From assembly GCA_902554315.1 (NCBI GenBank), contig CACDOF010000007.1, forward strand, positions 1 through 51,202: 51,202 nt of DNA. The letters run 5' to 3'. Source of the DNA: an uncultured Pelagibacteraceae bacterium. GTDB lineage: Bacteria > Pseudomonadota > Alphaproteobacteria > Pelagibacterales > Pelagibacteraceae. The translations under genes were made by a program, and so were the position numbers. Of the stretch, positions 8,277-17,104 are shown in pieces. Every line of letters starts with the position of its first letter. The stretch's first letter is position 1. A model generated the notes under the pieces. It was not told the DNA's origin, searched no databases, and saw only the letters and a program-made list of their open reading frames with translations.

Positions 8277-8750
8277 CTAATCAAATAAACTTATACGTTT
8301 TGCATAAAAAATTCTTAGTATCCAATAAATAAACAAACCTAAAGGTCCAACAAAATATGTTATTATAATTGGAAGAAAAACTATAAATTTAGGCATATAT
8401 AATCTTTGACTATCTCTAACTATCCAAGATCCACAAAATAAATTTATAGTTAAAAAATGTATCCAAAATATCATTAAGAAAGACTCATTTTCAAACAAAT
8501 CTCTTAAATAATATAAACCAAAATAGAGTGTAAAATTTTCTGAAAAATCATATCCTGAAAATGAAAAAAAATAAATTAAATATAAATATAGTGAACCCAG
8601 AATTAAAATCGGAAAAATTGATGTAACAAATAATCCACAAATTTTAGATTGTGGAAAAAATAAAAGAATTAACCAGAAAGGTACAATCCCTATATTGATC
8701 CACAAATAAATCATTTCTATACTAAAAAATGCTGCAATTTGTTCAATCAT
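8277..8750 (-). CDS. ABA4-like (DUF4281) membrane protein
   Basis: This is a 157-aa membrane protein with four to five helices. The pattern FLTINLFCGSWIVRDSQRLYMPKF, then FVGPLGLFIYWILR, matches the ABA4-like family, named after a plant protein needed for neoxanthin formation. The bacterial role is not established. A link to carotenoid or retinal chemistry is possible because SAR11 makes rhodopsin pigments, but nothing nearby supports it. Divergent from recX by 28 bases. Confidence 0.7.
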   Translation of the reverse strand: MIEQIAAFFSIEMIYLWINIGIVPFWLILLFFPQSKICGLFVTSIFPILILGSLYLYLIYFFSFSGYDFSENFTLYFGLYYLRDLFENESFLMIFWIHFLTINLFCGSWIVRDSQRLYMPKFIVFLPIIITYFVGPLGLFIYWILRIFYAKRISLFD

Positions 8751-8778
8751 ATTAATTTATATTATAATAATTAAAATA

Positions 8779-9342
8779 ATGATTCCTATAAAAAATAAAA
8801 AAAAACCACTAAAGCTAACGATAGAAGAGATGACTAATTTTGCATTGAATTATGTAGAGAAATTTGCCCCATCAAAACAGCAACTTAAAACATATTTACT
8901 AAAAAAATATTTAAACTCAAAAACACCAAATATAAAAAAAACTGATGTATCCGATCTGATAGATATTGTTTTAGAAGATTTAGAAAAATCAAAATTTATT
9001 AATGACAAATTTTACTCAGAATCTAAAGCAAAAAGTTTAATTCAAAGAGGAACTTCTATTAATAAGATTAGAAATTATTTATTCAGCAAAGGCGTTGGTG
9101 AAAAGTATATTAAAAATACCATAGAAAAAATTAATGAGAAAAACGATGATCAAGATTTTTTTTCAGCAATAAAAATATGTAAAAAAAAACGTATAGGTCC
9201 ATCCAGACAAGAAGACAATAGACCTTTGTTTTACAAAAAAGATATAGGAGTTTTAGCGAGATCCGGATTTGATTTTGAAGTGTCTAAAAGAGTAATGGAT
9301 TTAGATAAAGAAGAATATATAAAAATAATCAGTCTTCTTTAG
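8779..9342 (+). CDS. recX: RecX family regulatory protein
   Basis: This is a 187-aa helical protein. The C-terminal segment KKRIGPSRQEDNRPLFYKKD, followed by GVLARSGFDFEVSKRVMD, is the alphaproteobacterial RecX-type signature. The N-terminal part is the three-helix repeat pattern (FALNYVEKFAPSKQQLKTYL). RecX proteins modulate RecA filaments. No recA is adjacent. The 3' end overlaps the tail of a small minus-strand gene by 14 bases. Confidence 0.8.
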   Translation: MIPIKNKKKPLKLTIEEMTNFALNYVEKFAPSKQQLKTYLLKKYLNSKTPNIKKTDVSDLIDIVLEDLEKSKFINDKFYSESKAKSLIQRGTSINKIRNYLFSKGVGEKYIKNTIEKINEKNDDQDFFSAIKICKKKRIGPSRQEDNRPLFYKKDIGVLARSGFDFEVSKRVMDLDKEEYIKIISLL

Positions 9343-9475
9343 TTTTTTTATTTTTTTCATTTAAATAATAATGAATCTTATTTTTAATAAAATTTTTTAC
9401 TATAACAAAAACAATTAAGCCAAAAATAGATACAGAAACAATTATAATTAAAATTATTCTTAGTTGATCACTCAT
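9329..9475 (-). CDS. Small single-pass membrane protein (48 aa)
   Basis: The frame encodes 48 residues starting MSDQLRIILIIIVSV, with one membrane helix (about residues 5-25) and a Lys-rich cytoplasmic tail ending KKTKED. The ATG lies inside the end of cysQ (shared ATGAGTGA), the usual geometry of a translationally coupled gene. The sequence resembles small heme-export or assembly proteins in length only; I do not recognise it. It would be the third gene of the DUF3553-cysQ operon. Confidence 0.55.
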   Translation of the reverse strand: MSDQLRIILIIIVSVSIFGLIVFVIVKNFIKNKIHYYLNEKNKKTKED

Positions 9476-10247
9476 TTAAATTATTTTTTCTTTTTATAAT
9501 TAAACTTGGATTTTTAAAGTTTTCTTTGCCGTACAATACGTTGTTTCCTTCAAAATCCATAATAGTTCCACCTGCATTTTCTAGTATTGCATGTCCTGCA
9601 GCAATATCCCATTCGCATGCTCTTGGTTCAGCAACATAACCATCAAATTCACCAGTGGCTACTACACAAAATTTAAGTGAACTCTTCATTCTAACATATT
9701 CCGTTACTCTTAATTTGTTATGTATTTTTTCTATTTCAGGTTTTAATTTGTTTGAATATGAAACGAATTTAATATTATTAATTTCAGTTTTTTTTGAACA
9801 ATCTAATCTTTCGGCCTTTTCTCCTTTTAATTCAAATGATGAACCTTTACCAAATGTATAGAACATTCTTTTTTTTGCTGGTGCATATATCAATCCTGCA
9901 AAAGCTTTTCTGTTAATAATAAGACCAGCGTTTATAGTAAATTCTTCAAGATTATTTATATAATCATAAGTACCGTCTATAGGATCCACTAACCAAAAGT
10001 CATTTAAATTTTTATTTGATTTATTATGGGATGTTTCTTCAGATACAATGGGTATGTCAGGTGTAAGTTCTAATAATTTTTGTGTAACAATTCTATTAAC
10101 TTCTAAATCGCCATTACTAACCGGTGTATTATCTGATTTAATTTTTTTGATTAAACCTTTTTTTCTTAATTCTAATGAAATTCTGCCAGCTTCCAAAAAT
10201 GTTTTAATTAAATTTTCAACAGCTTCTTTAATCTTTAAATCATTCAT
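9468..10247 (-). CDS. cysQ: 3'(2'),5'-bisphosphate nucleotidase / inositol monophosphatase family
   Basis: This is a Mg-dependent phosphatase of the IMPase superfamily, 259 aa from the chosen ATG. Metal-site motifs are VSEETS, WLVDPIDGTYDYIN, and the C-terminal CEWDIAAGHAILENAGG. The best match is CysQ, which hydrolyses PAP from sulfate assimilation to AMP. The start at 10247 is preferred over a TTG at 10256 because it forms ATGAATGA with the end of the upstream DUF3553 gene. It forms an operon with that gene and the downstream 48-aa ORF. Substrate (PAP or inositol phosphate) is uncertain. Confidence 0.88.
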   Translation of the reverse strand: MNDLKIKEAVENLIKTFLEAGRISLELRKKGLIKKIKSDNTPVSNGDLEVNRIVTQKLLELTPDIPIVSEETSHNKSNKNLNDFWLVDPIDGTYDYINNLEEFTINAGLIINRKAFAGLIYAPAKKRMFYTFGKGSSFELKGEKAERLDCSKKTEINNIKFVSYSNKLKPEIEKIHNKLRVTEYVRMKSSLKFCVVATGEFDGYVAEPRACEWDIAAGHAILENAGGTIMDFEGNNVLYGKENFKNPSLIIKRKNNLNE

Positions 10248-10416
10248 TGTTTTCAACTTTTTCTAGCTCAACATTTTTAGCATTTATTACTCTTTTTCCT
10301 GCATTTTCAAAATTAACTGTTACTTTTTCCTTAATTATTGATTGCACTTGTCCAATACCCCAATTTTTATTAGCTGGATTAATTACCTTATCGCCTGGTT
10401 CAAAATCTAAAATCAT
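10240..10416 (-). CDS. DUF3553 family small protein
   Basis: The frame encodes 58 residues starting [20 protein letters not shown]. The pattern GDKVx[12 protein letters not shown]...[16 protein letters not shown] matches the small alphaproteobacterial DUF3553 family, which resembles the RNA polymerase-binding CarD/Tudor-like fold at the level of GD-V-P..GIG-V (inference). It overlaps the cysQ start (ATGAATGA), so it is the first gene of that operon, divergent from mnmA by 41 bases. Confidence 0.75.
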   Translation of the reverse strand: MILDFEPGDKVINPANKNWGIGQVQSIIKEKVTVNFENAGKRVINAKNVELEKVENNE

Positions 10417-10457
10417 TTAATTTAACTTATAATAGAAATAGTTATAAATACCATAAA

Positions 10458-11576
10458 ATGAATACAGAATTAAATTCAATTGGGATTAAAAAAAAACCAT
10501 CTGATACCAAAGTGGTGGTAGCAATGTCTGGAGGTGTAGATTCATCTACAGTTGCAGGTATTATGAAAAAAGAAGGTTATAAAATCATTGGCATTACTCT
10601 CAAACTCTATGATGATGGAAAAGAAGTCGCGGCTTCAAAACAGTGTTGCTCAGGACAAGATATAATGGATGCCAAAAGAGTAGCGCACAAATTAAATATC
10701 GAACATAAAATTTTATATTATCAAGACAAGTTTAAACAAGGTGTAATTGATAATTTTATAGAAAGTTATCTTAAAGGAGAAACTCCGATACCATGTGTTC
10801 AGTGTAATCAAACAGTAAAATTTAAAGATTTATTTGAGGTATCAAAAGATCTTAATGCAGATGCACTTATTACAGGACATTATGTAAAAAGTGTCACAAC
10901 TTCAGAAACAACCAATATGTATAGAGCGGTTGATGAAAATAGAGATCAGAGTTATTTTTTGTTTAATACTTCAAGAGAACAATTAAATTATTTAAGATTT
11001 CCTTTAGGTGGAATGCTAAAAAAAGAAACAAGAGAAATTGCAAAAAAACTTGATCTAAATGTTGCTGATAAACCAGATAGTCAAGATATATGCTTTGTTC
11101 CAAATGGCAATTATTCATCTGTGATAGAAAAATTTAGACCGGACTCTTTTAAAAAAGGAAATATAAAAAATTTTGAAGGAAAAATTTTAGGTGTTCATGA
11201 TGGAATTGTAAATTTTACCATTGGTCAAAGAAGAGGAATTAAAATTGCTGATAAAGAGCCTTTATATGTAATCAAAATAGATCCGGATAAAAATGAGATA
11301 ATTGTTGGACCAAAAGATATGCTTGGAAAAAAAATTATATCTTTAAAAAATTTAAATTTGTTAACTGATAAAAAAGATTTTCAAAAAAATATTTTTGTTA
11401 AAGTAAGATCAACTGGTAAATTATTAGAAGCTAAAATAGATCTTAAAGAACAAAATTCAGCAAAAGTAAATTTGATCGTACCTGAAGATGGAATTTCTCC
11501 TGGCCAAGCATGTGTATTCTATAATAAGGACCAATTTGGCCACAAAGTTTTAGGTGGTGGATGGATTAAAGAATAA
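10458..11576 (+). CDS. mnmA: tRNA 2-thiouridine synthesis thiolase MnmA
   Basis: This is a 372-aa cytoplasmic enzyme that adds sulfur to U34 of tRNA-Lys, -Glu and -Gln. The ATP-binding PP-loop is SGGVDSS (residues 24-30). The catalytic cysteines are in [11 protein letters not shown] and [12 protein letters not shown]. The GQRRGI and C-terminal beta-barrel segments are also present. Length is normal. The [14 protein letters not shown] variant seen here is common in alphaproteobacteria. Convergent with a 27-aa basic gene 8 bases downstream. Confidence 0.96.
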   Translation: MNTELNSIGIKKKPSDTKVVVAMSGGVDSSTVAGIMKKEGYKIIGITLKLYDDGKEVAASKQCCSGQDIMDAKRVAHKLNIEHKILYYQDKFKQGVIDNFIESYLKGETPIPCVQCNQTVKFKDLFEVSKDLNADALITGHYVKSVTTSETTNMYRAVDENRDQSYFLFNTSREQLNYLRFPLGGMLKKETREIAKKLDLNVADKPDSQDICFVPNGNYSSVIEKFRPDSFKKGNIKNFEGKILGVHDGIVNFTIGQRRGIKIADKEPLYVIKIDPDKNEIIVGPKDMLGKKIISLKNLNLLTDKKDFQKNIFVKVRSTGKLLEAKIDLKEQNSAKVNLIVPEDGISPGQACVFYNKDQFGHKVLGGGWIKE

Positions 11577-11584
11577 AGTGGAAG

Positions 11585-11668
11585 TTATTTTTTCTTGTTC
11601 TTTTTTCTAGCTCTTCTCTTTTTAGAGCCCATTTTTCTACGGCCTCTATGTTTTTTTGGGTATCCCAT
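11585..11668 (-). CDS. Very small basic protein (27 aa), unidentified
   Basis: The frame encodes 27 residues beginning MGYPKKHRGRRKMGSKKR and ending KKNKKK. It has 10 Lys, 6 Arg and 1 His, so 17 of 27 residues are basic. A good ribosome binding site (AAGGAGATTATG) precedes the start, which argues for a real gene in a genome where many genes lack one. The composition resembles tiny ribosomal proteins of the bS22/AURKAIP1-COX24 or THX kind, but I cannot assign it. Convergent with mnmA, divergent from metC. Confidence 0.6.
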   Translation of the reverse strand: MGYPKKHRGRRKMGSKKRRARKKNKKK

Positions 11669-11743
11669 AATCTCCTTAATTTTACTATTTTATTGACTTA
11701 TTCGTTGGATATAGCATTGTCAATATAAGTAATCAATTTTTTT

Positions 11744-12922
11744 ATGACTAATTCAATAAAAACATATTTAAAACATACCGCTAAAGATTTTCATAATCAG
11801 TCAGTAAATCCACCAGTGGTAAGAGCTTCCACTATAATTTTTAAATCATTACAGGATATAAAAAGAACTCAAAATAAGTATTTAAAAAATCCAGTAAGTG
11901 GAAATTTTGATTATGGACGACAAGGAACATCAACAACTTATGCTTTGCAACAAATATTAAGAAAACTTGAGGAATGTTATAAAGTATATTTAACTCCAAC
12001 TGGCTTTGGTGCTGTTTTTTTAAGCGTGATGAGTGTAATTGAGCCAGAAGACGAGATACTCGTTACTGATTCAGTTTATTCTCCAACCAGACTACTAACA
12101 GAAACTTATTTAAAAAAATTTAATGTTAAAGCTTTGTTTTATAATCCAAGTGATTTTAATGATTTAAAGTCAAAAATAACAAAAAAAACTAAACTTATTT
12201 TTGTAGAAAATCCTGGAAGCAATACATTTGAATTTCAAGATTTATCAAAAATAATCAAAATAGCTAAAAAGAATAAGATTTTTACTGCTATAGATAATAC
12301 ATGGGGCACTCCTTATCTTTTAAAACCAATAAAATTAGGTTTTGATATGTCAATAGTTTCAGCTACAAAATATTATTCAGGTCACTCAGATGTTATGGGT
12401 GGAAGTTTGGCAATAAGTAAAAGAGTGTTTAAATTAGTAGAAACAACAAACAAAATATCAGGTTTAAGATTAGGTCCCGACGATGCTTATTTGATTTTAA
12501 GAGGAATAAGAACACTAGATGTTAGGCTCGACAAACATCAAGAAAATGCATTAAAGGTTGCAAATTATTTATCAAAGCAAAAAAAAGTTATTAAGGTTTT
12601 TTATCCTTATAAAAAAGGAAGTATTAATTTTAAACTTTGGAAGAAATATTATTCAGGCGCATCTGGTTTGCTAGGTTTTAAAATAAGATCTAAAAATAAA
12701 AATTCAGTATTAAAATTTGTAAATTCATTAAAATTATTTGGATATGGATTTAGTTGGGGTGGTTTTGAAAGTTTAGCGTTGTATCAATCCCATGAAGCTC
12801 TAGGAAAAAGACAATTTACTCATTTAAACAAAGATGAGCATGTTATAAGAATGCATATAGGCTTGGAAGATCCTAATGATATAATTAGTGATATAAAACA
12901 AGCTTTAAAATTTATAAAATGA
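11744..12922 (+). CDS. metC: Cystathionine beta-lyase / Cys-Met metabolism PLP enzyme
   Basis: This is a 392-aa PLP enzyme of the cystathionine beta/gamma-lyase family. The Schiff-base lysine lies in SIVSATKYYSGHSDVMGG. The cofactor Asp and neighbours appear in IFTAIDNTWGTPYLLKP, and the C-terminus has the family GFSWGGFESLA motif. The best fit is alphaproteobacterial MetC (cystathionine to homocysteine, pyruvate and ammonia). Its stop overlaps the MFS gene start (ATGA), so they are co-translated. Confidence 0.88.
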   Translation: MTNSIKTYLKHTAKDFHNQSVNPPVVRASTIIFKSLQDIKRTQNKYLKNPVSGNFDYGRQGTSTTYALQQILRKLEECYKVYLTPTGFGAVFLSVMSVIEPEDEILVTDSVYSPTRLLTETYLKKFNVKALFYNPSDFNDLKSKITKKTKLIFVENPGSNTFEFQDLSKIIKIAKKNKIFTAIDNTWGTPYLLKPIKLGFDMSIVSATKYYSGHSDVMGGSLAISKRVFKLVETTNKISGLRLGPDDAYLILRGIRTLDVRLDKHQENALKVANYLSKQKKVIKVFYPYKKGSINFKLWKKYYSGASGLLGFKIRSKNKNSVLKFVNSLKLFGYGFSWGGFESLALYQSHEALGKRQFTHLNKDEHVIRMHIGLEDPNDIISDIKQALKFIK

Positions 12923-14139
12923 GTTCAGAAAAATTTATTACTAGCAGAAAAGCTTTAATTACTCTTATAGCGGCATCAATAGTTGTAATTATTTCTTTGG
13001 GTATAAGGCAAACTTTTGGCCTTTTCTTTTTTGATTTTAATATTGATCTTGATATTTCAATTTCACATTTCGGTTTTGTTTTAGGGCTACAACTTTTATT
13101 GTGGGGTGTTTTTAGCCCTTTATTTGGAATTATTACCGATAAATATGGTGGTGCAATTGCAATTTTTATAGGTTTTGCTTTTTACTTAATGGCAATTTTA
13201 CTTTTTTATTCAGGATTAAACACTGGTCATTATTTTACATTAACCATTGGAGTATTAATCGGAGTAGGACTTGGGTCTACAGCAATAGGAATACCTGTAT
13301 CAGTAGTTGCTAAACATTTTCCTGCTTCTAATAGAACAATTGCAACTGGTATAGTAACTTGTGCAGGTTCATTTGGTTATTTTGTTTCACCACTGTTAGT
13401 AAGATATTCACTTATAGAATCAGGTTGGGAAAATACTCTAATTTATTTTAGTCTTTTTTTAGGTCTAGGATTAATCGTTGCTTTATTTGTAAGCACACCT
13501 AAAATTCCAGTTGGGGTTGATGAAAATAATAAACAAACAGCCACTGAAGCATTAAAAGAAGCATTTGGTAATAAAAGTTTTATCTATCTTACGCTTGGTT
13601 TTTTTGTTTGTGGTTGGCATATAGCTTTAGTTGCTACACACATACCAAAATATATGATGGACAAAGGTCTACCAGATTGGACTGCAGCAATGATTTTAGC
13701 ATTAATTGGCGTTTTTAATATGCTAGGAACAATTTCCAGCGGCTACTTATCAACTAGATATAGTAAAAAGAAAATTTTAAGTGCAATTTATTTATTGAGA
13801 GGTGTTTCAATAATATATTTTATATTTTTACCACCAAGCGTATTTAATTCTGTGGTATTTGGTGTAACTTTTGGATTTTTGTGGCTTTCAACAGTCCCAC
13901 CAACAAATGGAATAGTTGGTCATATTTTTGGAACAAAATATATGGGAATGTTGTATGGCATAGTTTTTGTTAGCCATCAAATTGGATCTTTCTTGGGTGC
14001 GTATCTCGGTGGAATATTTTATGAAATTCATGGTAATTTTGATTATGCTTGGTACGTTTCTATCGCATTATCAATTTTTGCAGGCGTGATACATTTACCC
14101 ATAATAGAGAAAGCAATTGAAAGAACACAACCAGCATAA
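12919..14139 (+). CDS. MFS transporter, 12 helices
   Basis: This is a 406-aa major facilitator superfamily permease. The loop 2-3 signature appears as GIITDKYGG, and the second half has GYLSTRYSKKKIL. The Gly-rich helix with TAIGIPVSVVAKHFP, and SGYLS after it, resemble the oxalate/formate-antiporter or monocarboxylate group. The start overlaps metC by 4 bases (ATGA). The substrate is unknown; the link to metC suggests a small organic acid or amino acid, weakly. Confidence 0.85.
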   Translation: MSSEKFITSRKALITLIAASIVVIISLGIRQTFGLFFFDFNIDLDISISHFGFVLGLQLLLWGVFSPLFGIITDKYGGAIAIFIGFAFYLMAILLFYSGLNTGHYFTLTIGVLIGVGLGSTAIGIPVSVVAKHFPASNRTIATGIVTCAGSFGYFVSPLLVRYSLIESGWENTLIYFSLFLGLGLIVALFVSTPKIPVGVDENNKQTATEALKEAFGNKSFIYLTLGFFVCGWHIALVATHIPKYMMDKGLPDWTAAMILALIGVFNMLGTISSGYLSTRYSKKKILSAIYLLRGVSIIYFIFLPPSVFNSVVFGVTFGFLWLSTVPPTNGIVGHIFGTKYMGMLYGIVFVSHQIGSFLGAYLGGIFYEIHGNFDYAWYVSIALSIFAGVIHLPIIEKAIERTQPA

Positions 14140-15331
14140 ATTTAAATTTAATCCATATTTAGAAAAGCTTTATCAATCTGATAAACCTTTAATCATTTAT
14201 AAGGTTGAAGATGGATATAATTTATATACAGATTTTTCAGAAAAAATCATATTAACAAAAAAAAATATAAATAATTTTTTTAATTCATTTAAAAGTAAAA
14301 AATATAGGAAAGAGACTGATCTTTTAATAGGATTTTTTGGATATGAAATTCTTTGTAGTTTATTAAATATTAAAATTAAAAACCAACATAAACTTAATTT
14401 TTATAAGGGTATTTTTTACAAACCAAAAACATTAATAAAGATAAGAAAAGATATAAAAATTATATCATCTGTTAAAAAACATAAATTCAATAATTTTTTT
14501 AATAAAACTCAGATTTTAAGCCCATTTAAAACAAACATTAATTATAAAAAATATAAAAAAATATTTGATCTATTTTCAAAAAAAATAAGACATGGAGAGA
14601 CATATCAAATTAAAATTTGCACAAAATATAAAAACAAATCAACAATTAATCCAGTGAATTTTTTTTGGAAATTAATGAAAATAAATTTATCACCCGAGTC
14701 TTTTATGATTAGAGATAAAAACTTCTCGATAGTCAGTTGTTCGCCCGAAACTCTTATTGATAAAAAAGGAAGCAAGATAATTACCAAACCAATAGCTGGA
14801 ACTCTTAAAAAAAGTAAAAATATTAATAAAATTAAAGCACTAAATTTTTTTAGAAATAATGAAAAAGAAACTAAAGAACACAACATGATCGTTGATATGG
14901 AAAGAAGCGATTTATCAAGAATATGTAAGTATGGATCAGTAAAAATATTGAAGAAAAAATATGTAGAAGAATACAAACATCTTTTTCACTACGTTACATC
15001 AATACAAGGAACTCTAAAAAAAAATACAACTCCAAAAAATATAATTAAATCTATGATGCCAGGAGGCTCAGTTATTGGATGCCCCAAAATTAGAACCTTA
15101 GAACTTTTAAATAAACAGGAAACCGAAGATAGAAATATATTCACAGGCAGTTTTGGTTACATTAAATTTAATCAAGATATGAAGTTCAATATAATTATAA
15201 GATCAATTTTAAATTATAAAAATATTTCAGAAATTTCAGCTGCATCTGGTGTTGTTTTAGATAGTTCTTCTAAAAAAGAGTTTAATGAAAATTTTATTAA
15301 AGCAAAATCTTTATTGGAGCTTTATAAATGA
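14117..15331 (+). CDS. pabB: Aminodeoxychorismate synthase component I (PabB/TrpE family), TTG start
   Basis: This is a chorismate-binding enzyme of about 404 aa. Motifs are GETYQIKICTKY, SPETLI, KPIAGT (225-229), MIVDMERSDLSRI and PGGSVIGCPKIRTLELL. Neighbouring pabA and pabC make it the p-aminobenzoate (folate) enzyme rather than anthranilate synthase. It has PIAGT where enterobacterial PabB has PIKGT with a reactive Lys; Ala is TrpE-like. No ATG is available near the 5' end: the only plausible start is TTG at 14117, 23 bases inside the MFS gene. It overlaps pabA by ATGA. Very Lys/Asn-rich, more AT-rich than its neighbours. Confidence 0.82.
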   Translation: MKEHNQHKFKFNPYLEKLYQSDKPLIIYKVEDGYNLYTDFSEKIILTKKNINNFFNSFKSKKYRKETDLLIGFFGYEILCSLLNIKIKNQHKLNFYKGIFYKPKTLIKIRKDIKIISSVKKHKFNNFFNKTQILSPFKTNINYKKYKKIFDLFSKKIRHGETYQIKICTKYKNKSTINPVNFFWKLMKINLSPESFMIRDKNFSIVSCSPETLIDKKGSKIITKPIAGTLKKSKNINKIKALNFFRNNEKETKEHNMIVDMERSDLSRICKYGSVKILKKKYVEEYKHLFHYVTSIQGTLKKNTTPKNIIKSMMPGGSVIGCPKIRTLELLNKQETEDRNIFTGSFGYIKFNQDMKFNIIIRSILNYKNISEISAASGVVLDSSSKKEFNENFIKAKSLLELYK

Positions 15332-15885
15332 TTTATATAATTGATCATCAGGACTCTTTTACTTGGAATGTTGTTCATCAATTTTCGAAATTTGATAAAG
15401 TATATTGCTCTAACTATTTTAATATTAATAAAAAAAAATTAGATCAATCTACCACAATTGTTTTATCTCCTGGTCCTGGATCGCCAAAAGATTATCCATT
15501 AACCTCAAAGATTTATAAAAAATATAAAGGTAAAAAGAAAATTGTTGGAATTTGTCTTGGATATCAGCAAATTTTATTTAATGAAAAAGGTAAAATAGTA
15601 CAACAAAAAAATATTTTTCATGGTTATCAATCAAAAGTAAAAGTAACAAATGAAAGTAAGTTATTTAAAAAAAATAGAATTTTTAAAGTTGGCCGGTATC
15701 ATTCTTTAAAATTGTATGAACCTTACAAGTCAAATAATATAAAAATAACGATGAGATGTGCTAAATCAAATATTCCGATGGCTTTCGAAAATAAACAAAA
15801 TAATGTATATGGTTTTCAGTTTCATCCAGAATCTTTTTTAACAGAAAATGGTAACTTTATTATTAAAAAAATCTTATCGTCATAA
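15328..15885 (+). CDS. pabA: Aminodeoxychorismate synthase glutamine amidotransferase
   Basis: This is a 185-aa class I glutamine amidotransferase. The catalytic triad is C76 in GICLGYQ with H166 and E168 in FQFHPESF. The N-terminal IDHQDSFTWNVVHQF and the SPGPGSP loop are of PabA/TrpG type. It releases ammonia from glutamine for PabB. It starts in the pabB stop (ATGA) and its end overlaps the next gene by 38 bases, showing a tightly packed operon. Confidence 0.88.
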   Translation: MIYIIDHQDSFTWNVVHQFSKFDKVYCSNYFNINKKKLDQSTTIVLSPGPGSPKDYPLTSKIYKKYKGKKKIVGICLGYQQILFNEKGKIVQQKNIFHGYQSKVKVTNESKLFKKNRIFKVGRYHSLKLYEPYKSNNIKITMRCAKSNIPMAFENKQNNVYGFQFHPESFLTENGNFIIKKILSS

Positions 15886-16603
15886 AGATCTTAAAGAGAT
15901 TAAATTCAATGATCTTTGGAATGGATATGGTATTTTTACTACTATGCGTGTCCTAGGTAGATCCGCAAAAATTTTATTTTATAAAAAGCATATAGATAAT
16001 TTAATTAAATCATTAAACAAATATCATATTCATAAAAGAAATTTAAAAAAAAATATTTTAAAATTAATTAGATTAAATTTAAAAAAAAATAAAAATTATG
16101 ACCATCTATTAAGAATTGCTTCGAATAACAAAATTATATCTATTTCTTTACGCAAAAGGCCGATACCAAAATCTAACTTCAAACTTAAACTAGTTAACTA
16201 TAAAAGAGTAGATGCCATATATAAAAACTTAAAATATAAAAAAATTTTAAACATGCTAAGCAAATTGGATGTTACTAAATTTGATATTGCTCTTTATAAA
16301 AGAAATAAAGTATTAGAAACTGGTACATCTAATTTGTTATTTGTTAAATATAATAAAATATTTTCACCTAATAATGACTGTTACAAGGGAACAACAATTA
16401 AATTCTTTAGCAAAAAAGTAAAAATAAAATTTGTGAATATATTTTTAAAAGATCTCAATAGTTATGATGAAATTTTGATTGTTGGATCTGGAAAGGGCAT
16501 AGTGTCAGTTTCATCAATCGAAAATAATTTATGGAAAAGAAAAAGTTTAAAATTCTTTTATAAACTTTTAAAAATTTATAAATCTGAAATAAAAAAAAAA
16601 TAA
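15848..16603 (+). CDS. pabC: Class IV aminotransferase, probable aminodeoxychorismate lyase
   Basis: This is a 251-aa fold-type IV PLP enzyme. The likely PLP lysine is in the YKNLKYKKILNMLSK segment (family pattern K-x-x-N/L), and LETGTSNLLFV is the conserved ExxxSN phosphate-binding stretch. PabC splits aminodeoxychorismate to p-aminobenzoate and pyruvate, completing the pathway begun by the two genes before it. The 38-base overlap with pabA is long. No closer in-frame ATG is available until MRVLG near residue 34, which would cut conserved sequence. Confidence 0.8.
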   Translation: MVTLLLKKSYRHKDLKEIKFNDLWNGYGIFTTMRVLGRSAKILFYKKHIDNLIKSLNKYHIHKRNLKKNILKLIRLNLKKNKNYDHLLRIASNNKIISISLRKRPIPKSNFKLKLVNYKRVDAIYKNLKYKKILNMLSKLDVTKFDIALYKRNKVLETGTSNLLFVKYNKIFSPNNDCYKGTTIKFFSKKVKIKFVNIFLKDLNSYDEILIVGSGKGIVSVSSIENNLWKRKSLKFFYKLLKIYKSEIKKK

Positions 16604-16609
16604 ATATTT

Positions 16610-17011
16610 ATGAAAGATCCAAACAATCCTTGCTTATTCTGTACAACTAAAGTTAAAGATATTATTGAAGAAAATAAATTTGCTTTTGCCACATTGGATT
16701 CTTATCCCGTTTCAAAACAGCATTGTTTGATTATACCTAAGAGACATGTGAAGGAGTATTTTGAATTAAGAGAAGAAGAAGTTATAGGATGTGATCAACT
16801 AATAAAAAAAATTAAAATCAAAGTTGAAAATAATGATAAAACCATAAAAGGATTTAATATTGGAATAAATTCTGGAAAAGAAGCTGGACAATCAATTATG
16901 CACTGTCATATTCATTTAATTCCACGAAGAGAGGGAGATGTTGAAAATCCACAAGGTGGCGTTAGAGGTGTAATACCTTCAAAACAACATTATATAAGAA
17001 AAAATAAATAA
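16610..17011 (+). CDS. HIT family (histidine triad) nucleotide hydrolase
   Basis: This is a 133-aa HIT protein. The triad is HCHIHL (H98, H100, H102), with Cys at 99. CLFC near residues 8-11 suggests a zinc site as in Hint-type proteins. It hydrolyses nucleoside phosphoramidates or dinucleotides. It starts 6 bases after pabC, the last gene of the folate run. The gap of 93 bases to aprM probably holds the promoter of the sulfur operon. Confidence 0.9.
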   Translation: MKDPNNPCLFCTTKVKDIIEENKFAFATLDSYPVSKQHCLIIPKRHVKEYFELREEEVIGCDQLIKKIKIKVENNDKTIKGFNIGINSGKEAGQSIMHCHIHLIPRREGDVENPQGGVRGVIPSKQHYIRKNK

Positions 17012-17104
17012 ATTTTCATATATTAACGATACTAAATGACCATATTACTAGGTTGATCTATTTTGTTAACTATACTAAATATTTATTCGAAAGGGAAAAA
17101 TCAA

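Noticed and set aside
17063-17104. TTG start extending AprM by 14 residues
   Set aside because: No ribosome binding site and no conserved sequence there; ATG 17105 has a GGGA site at a normal distance.
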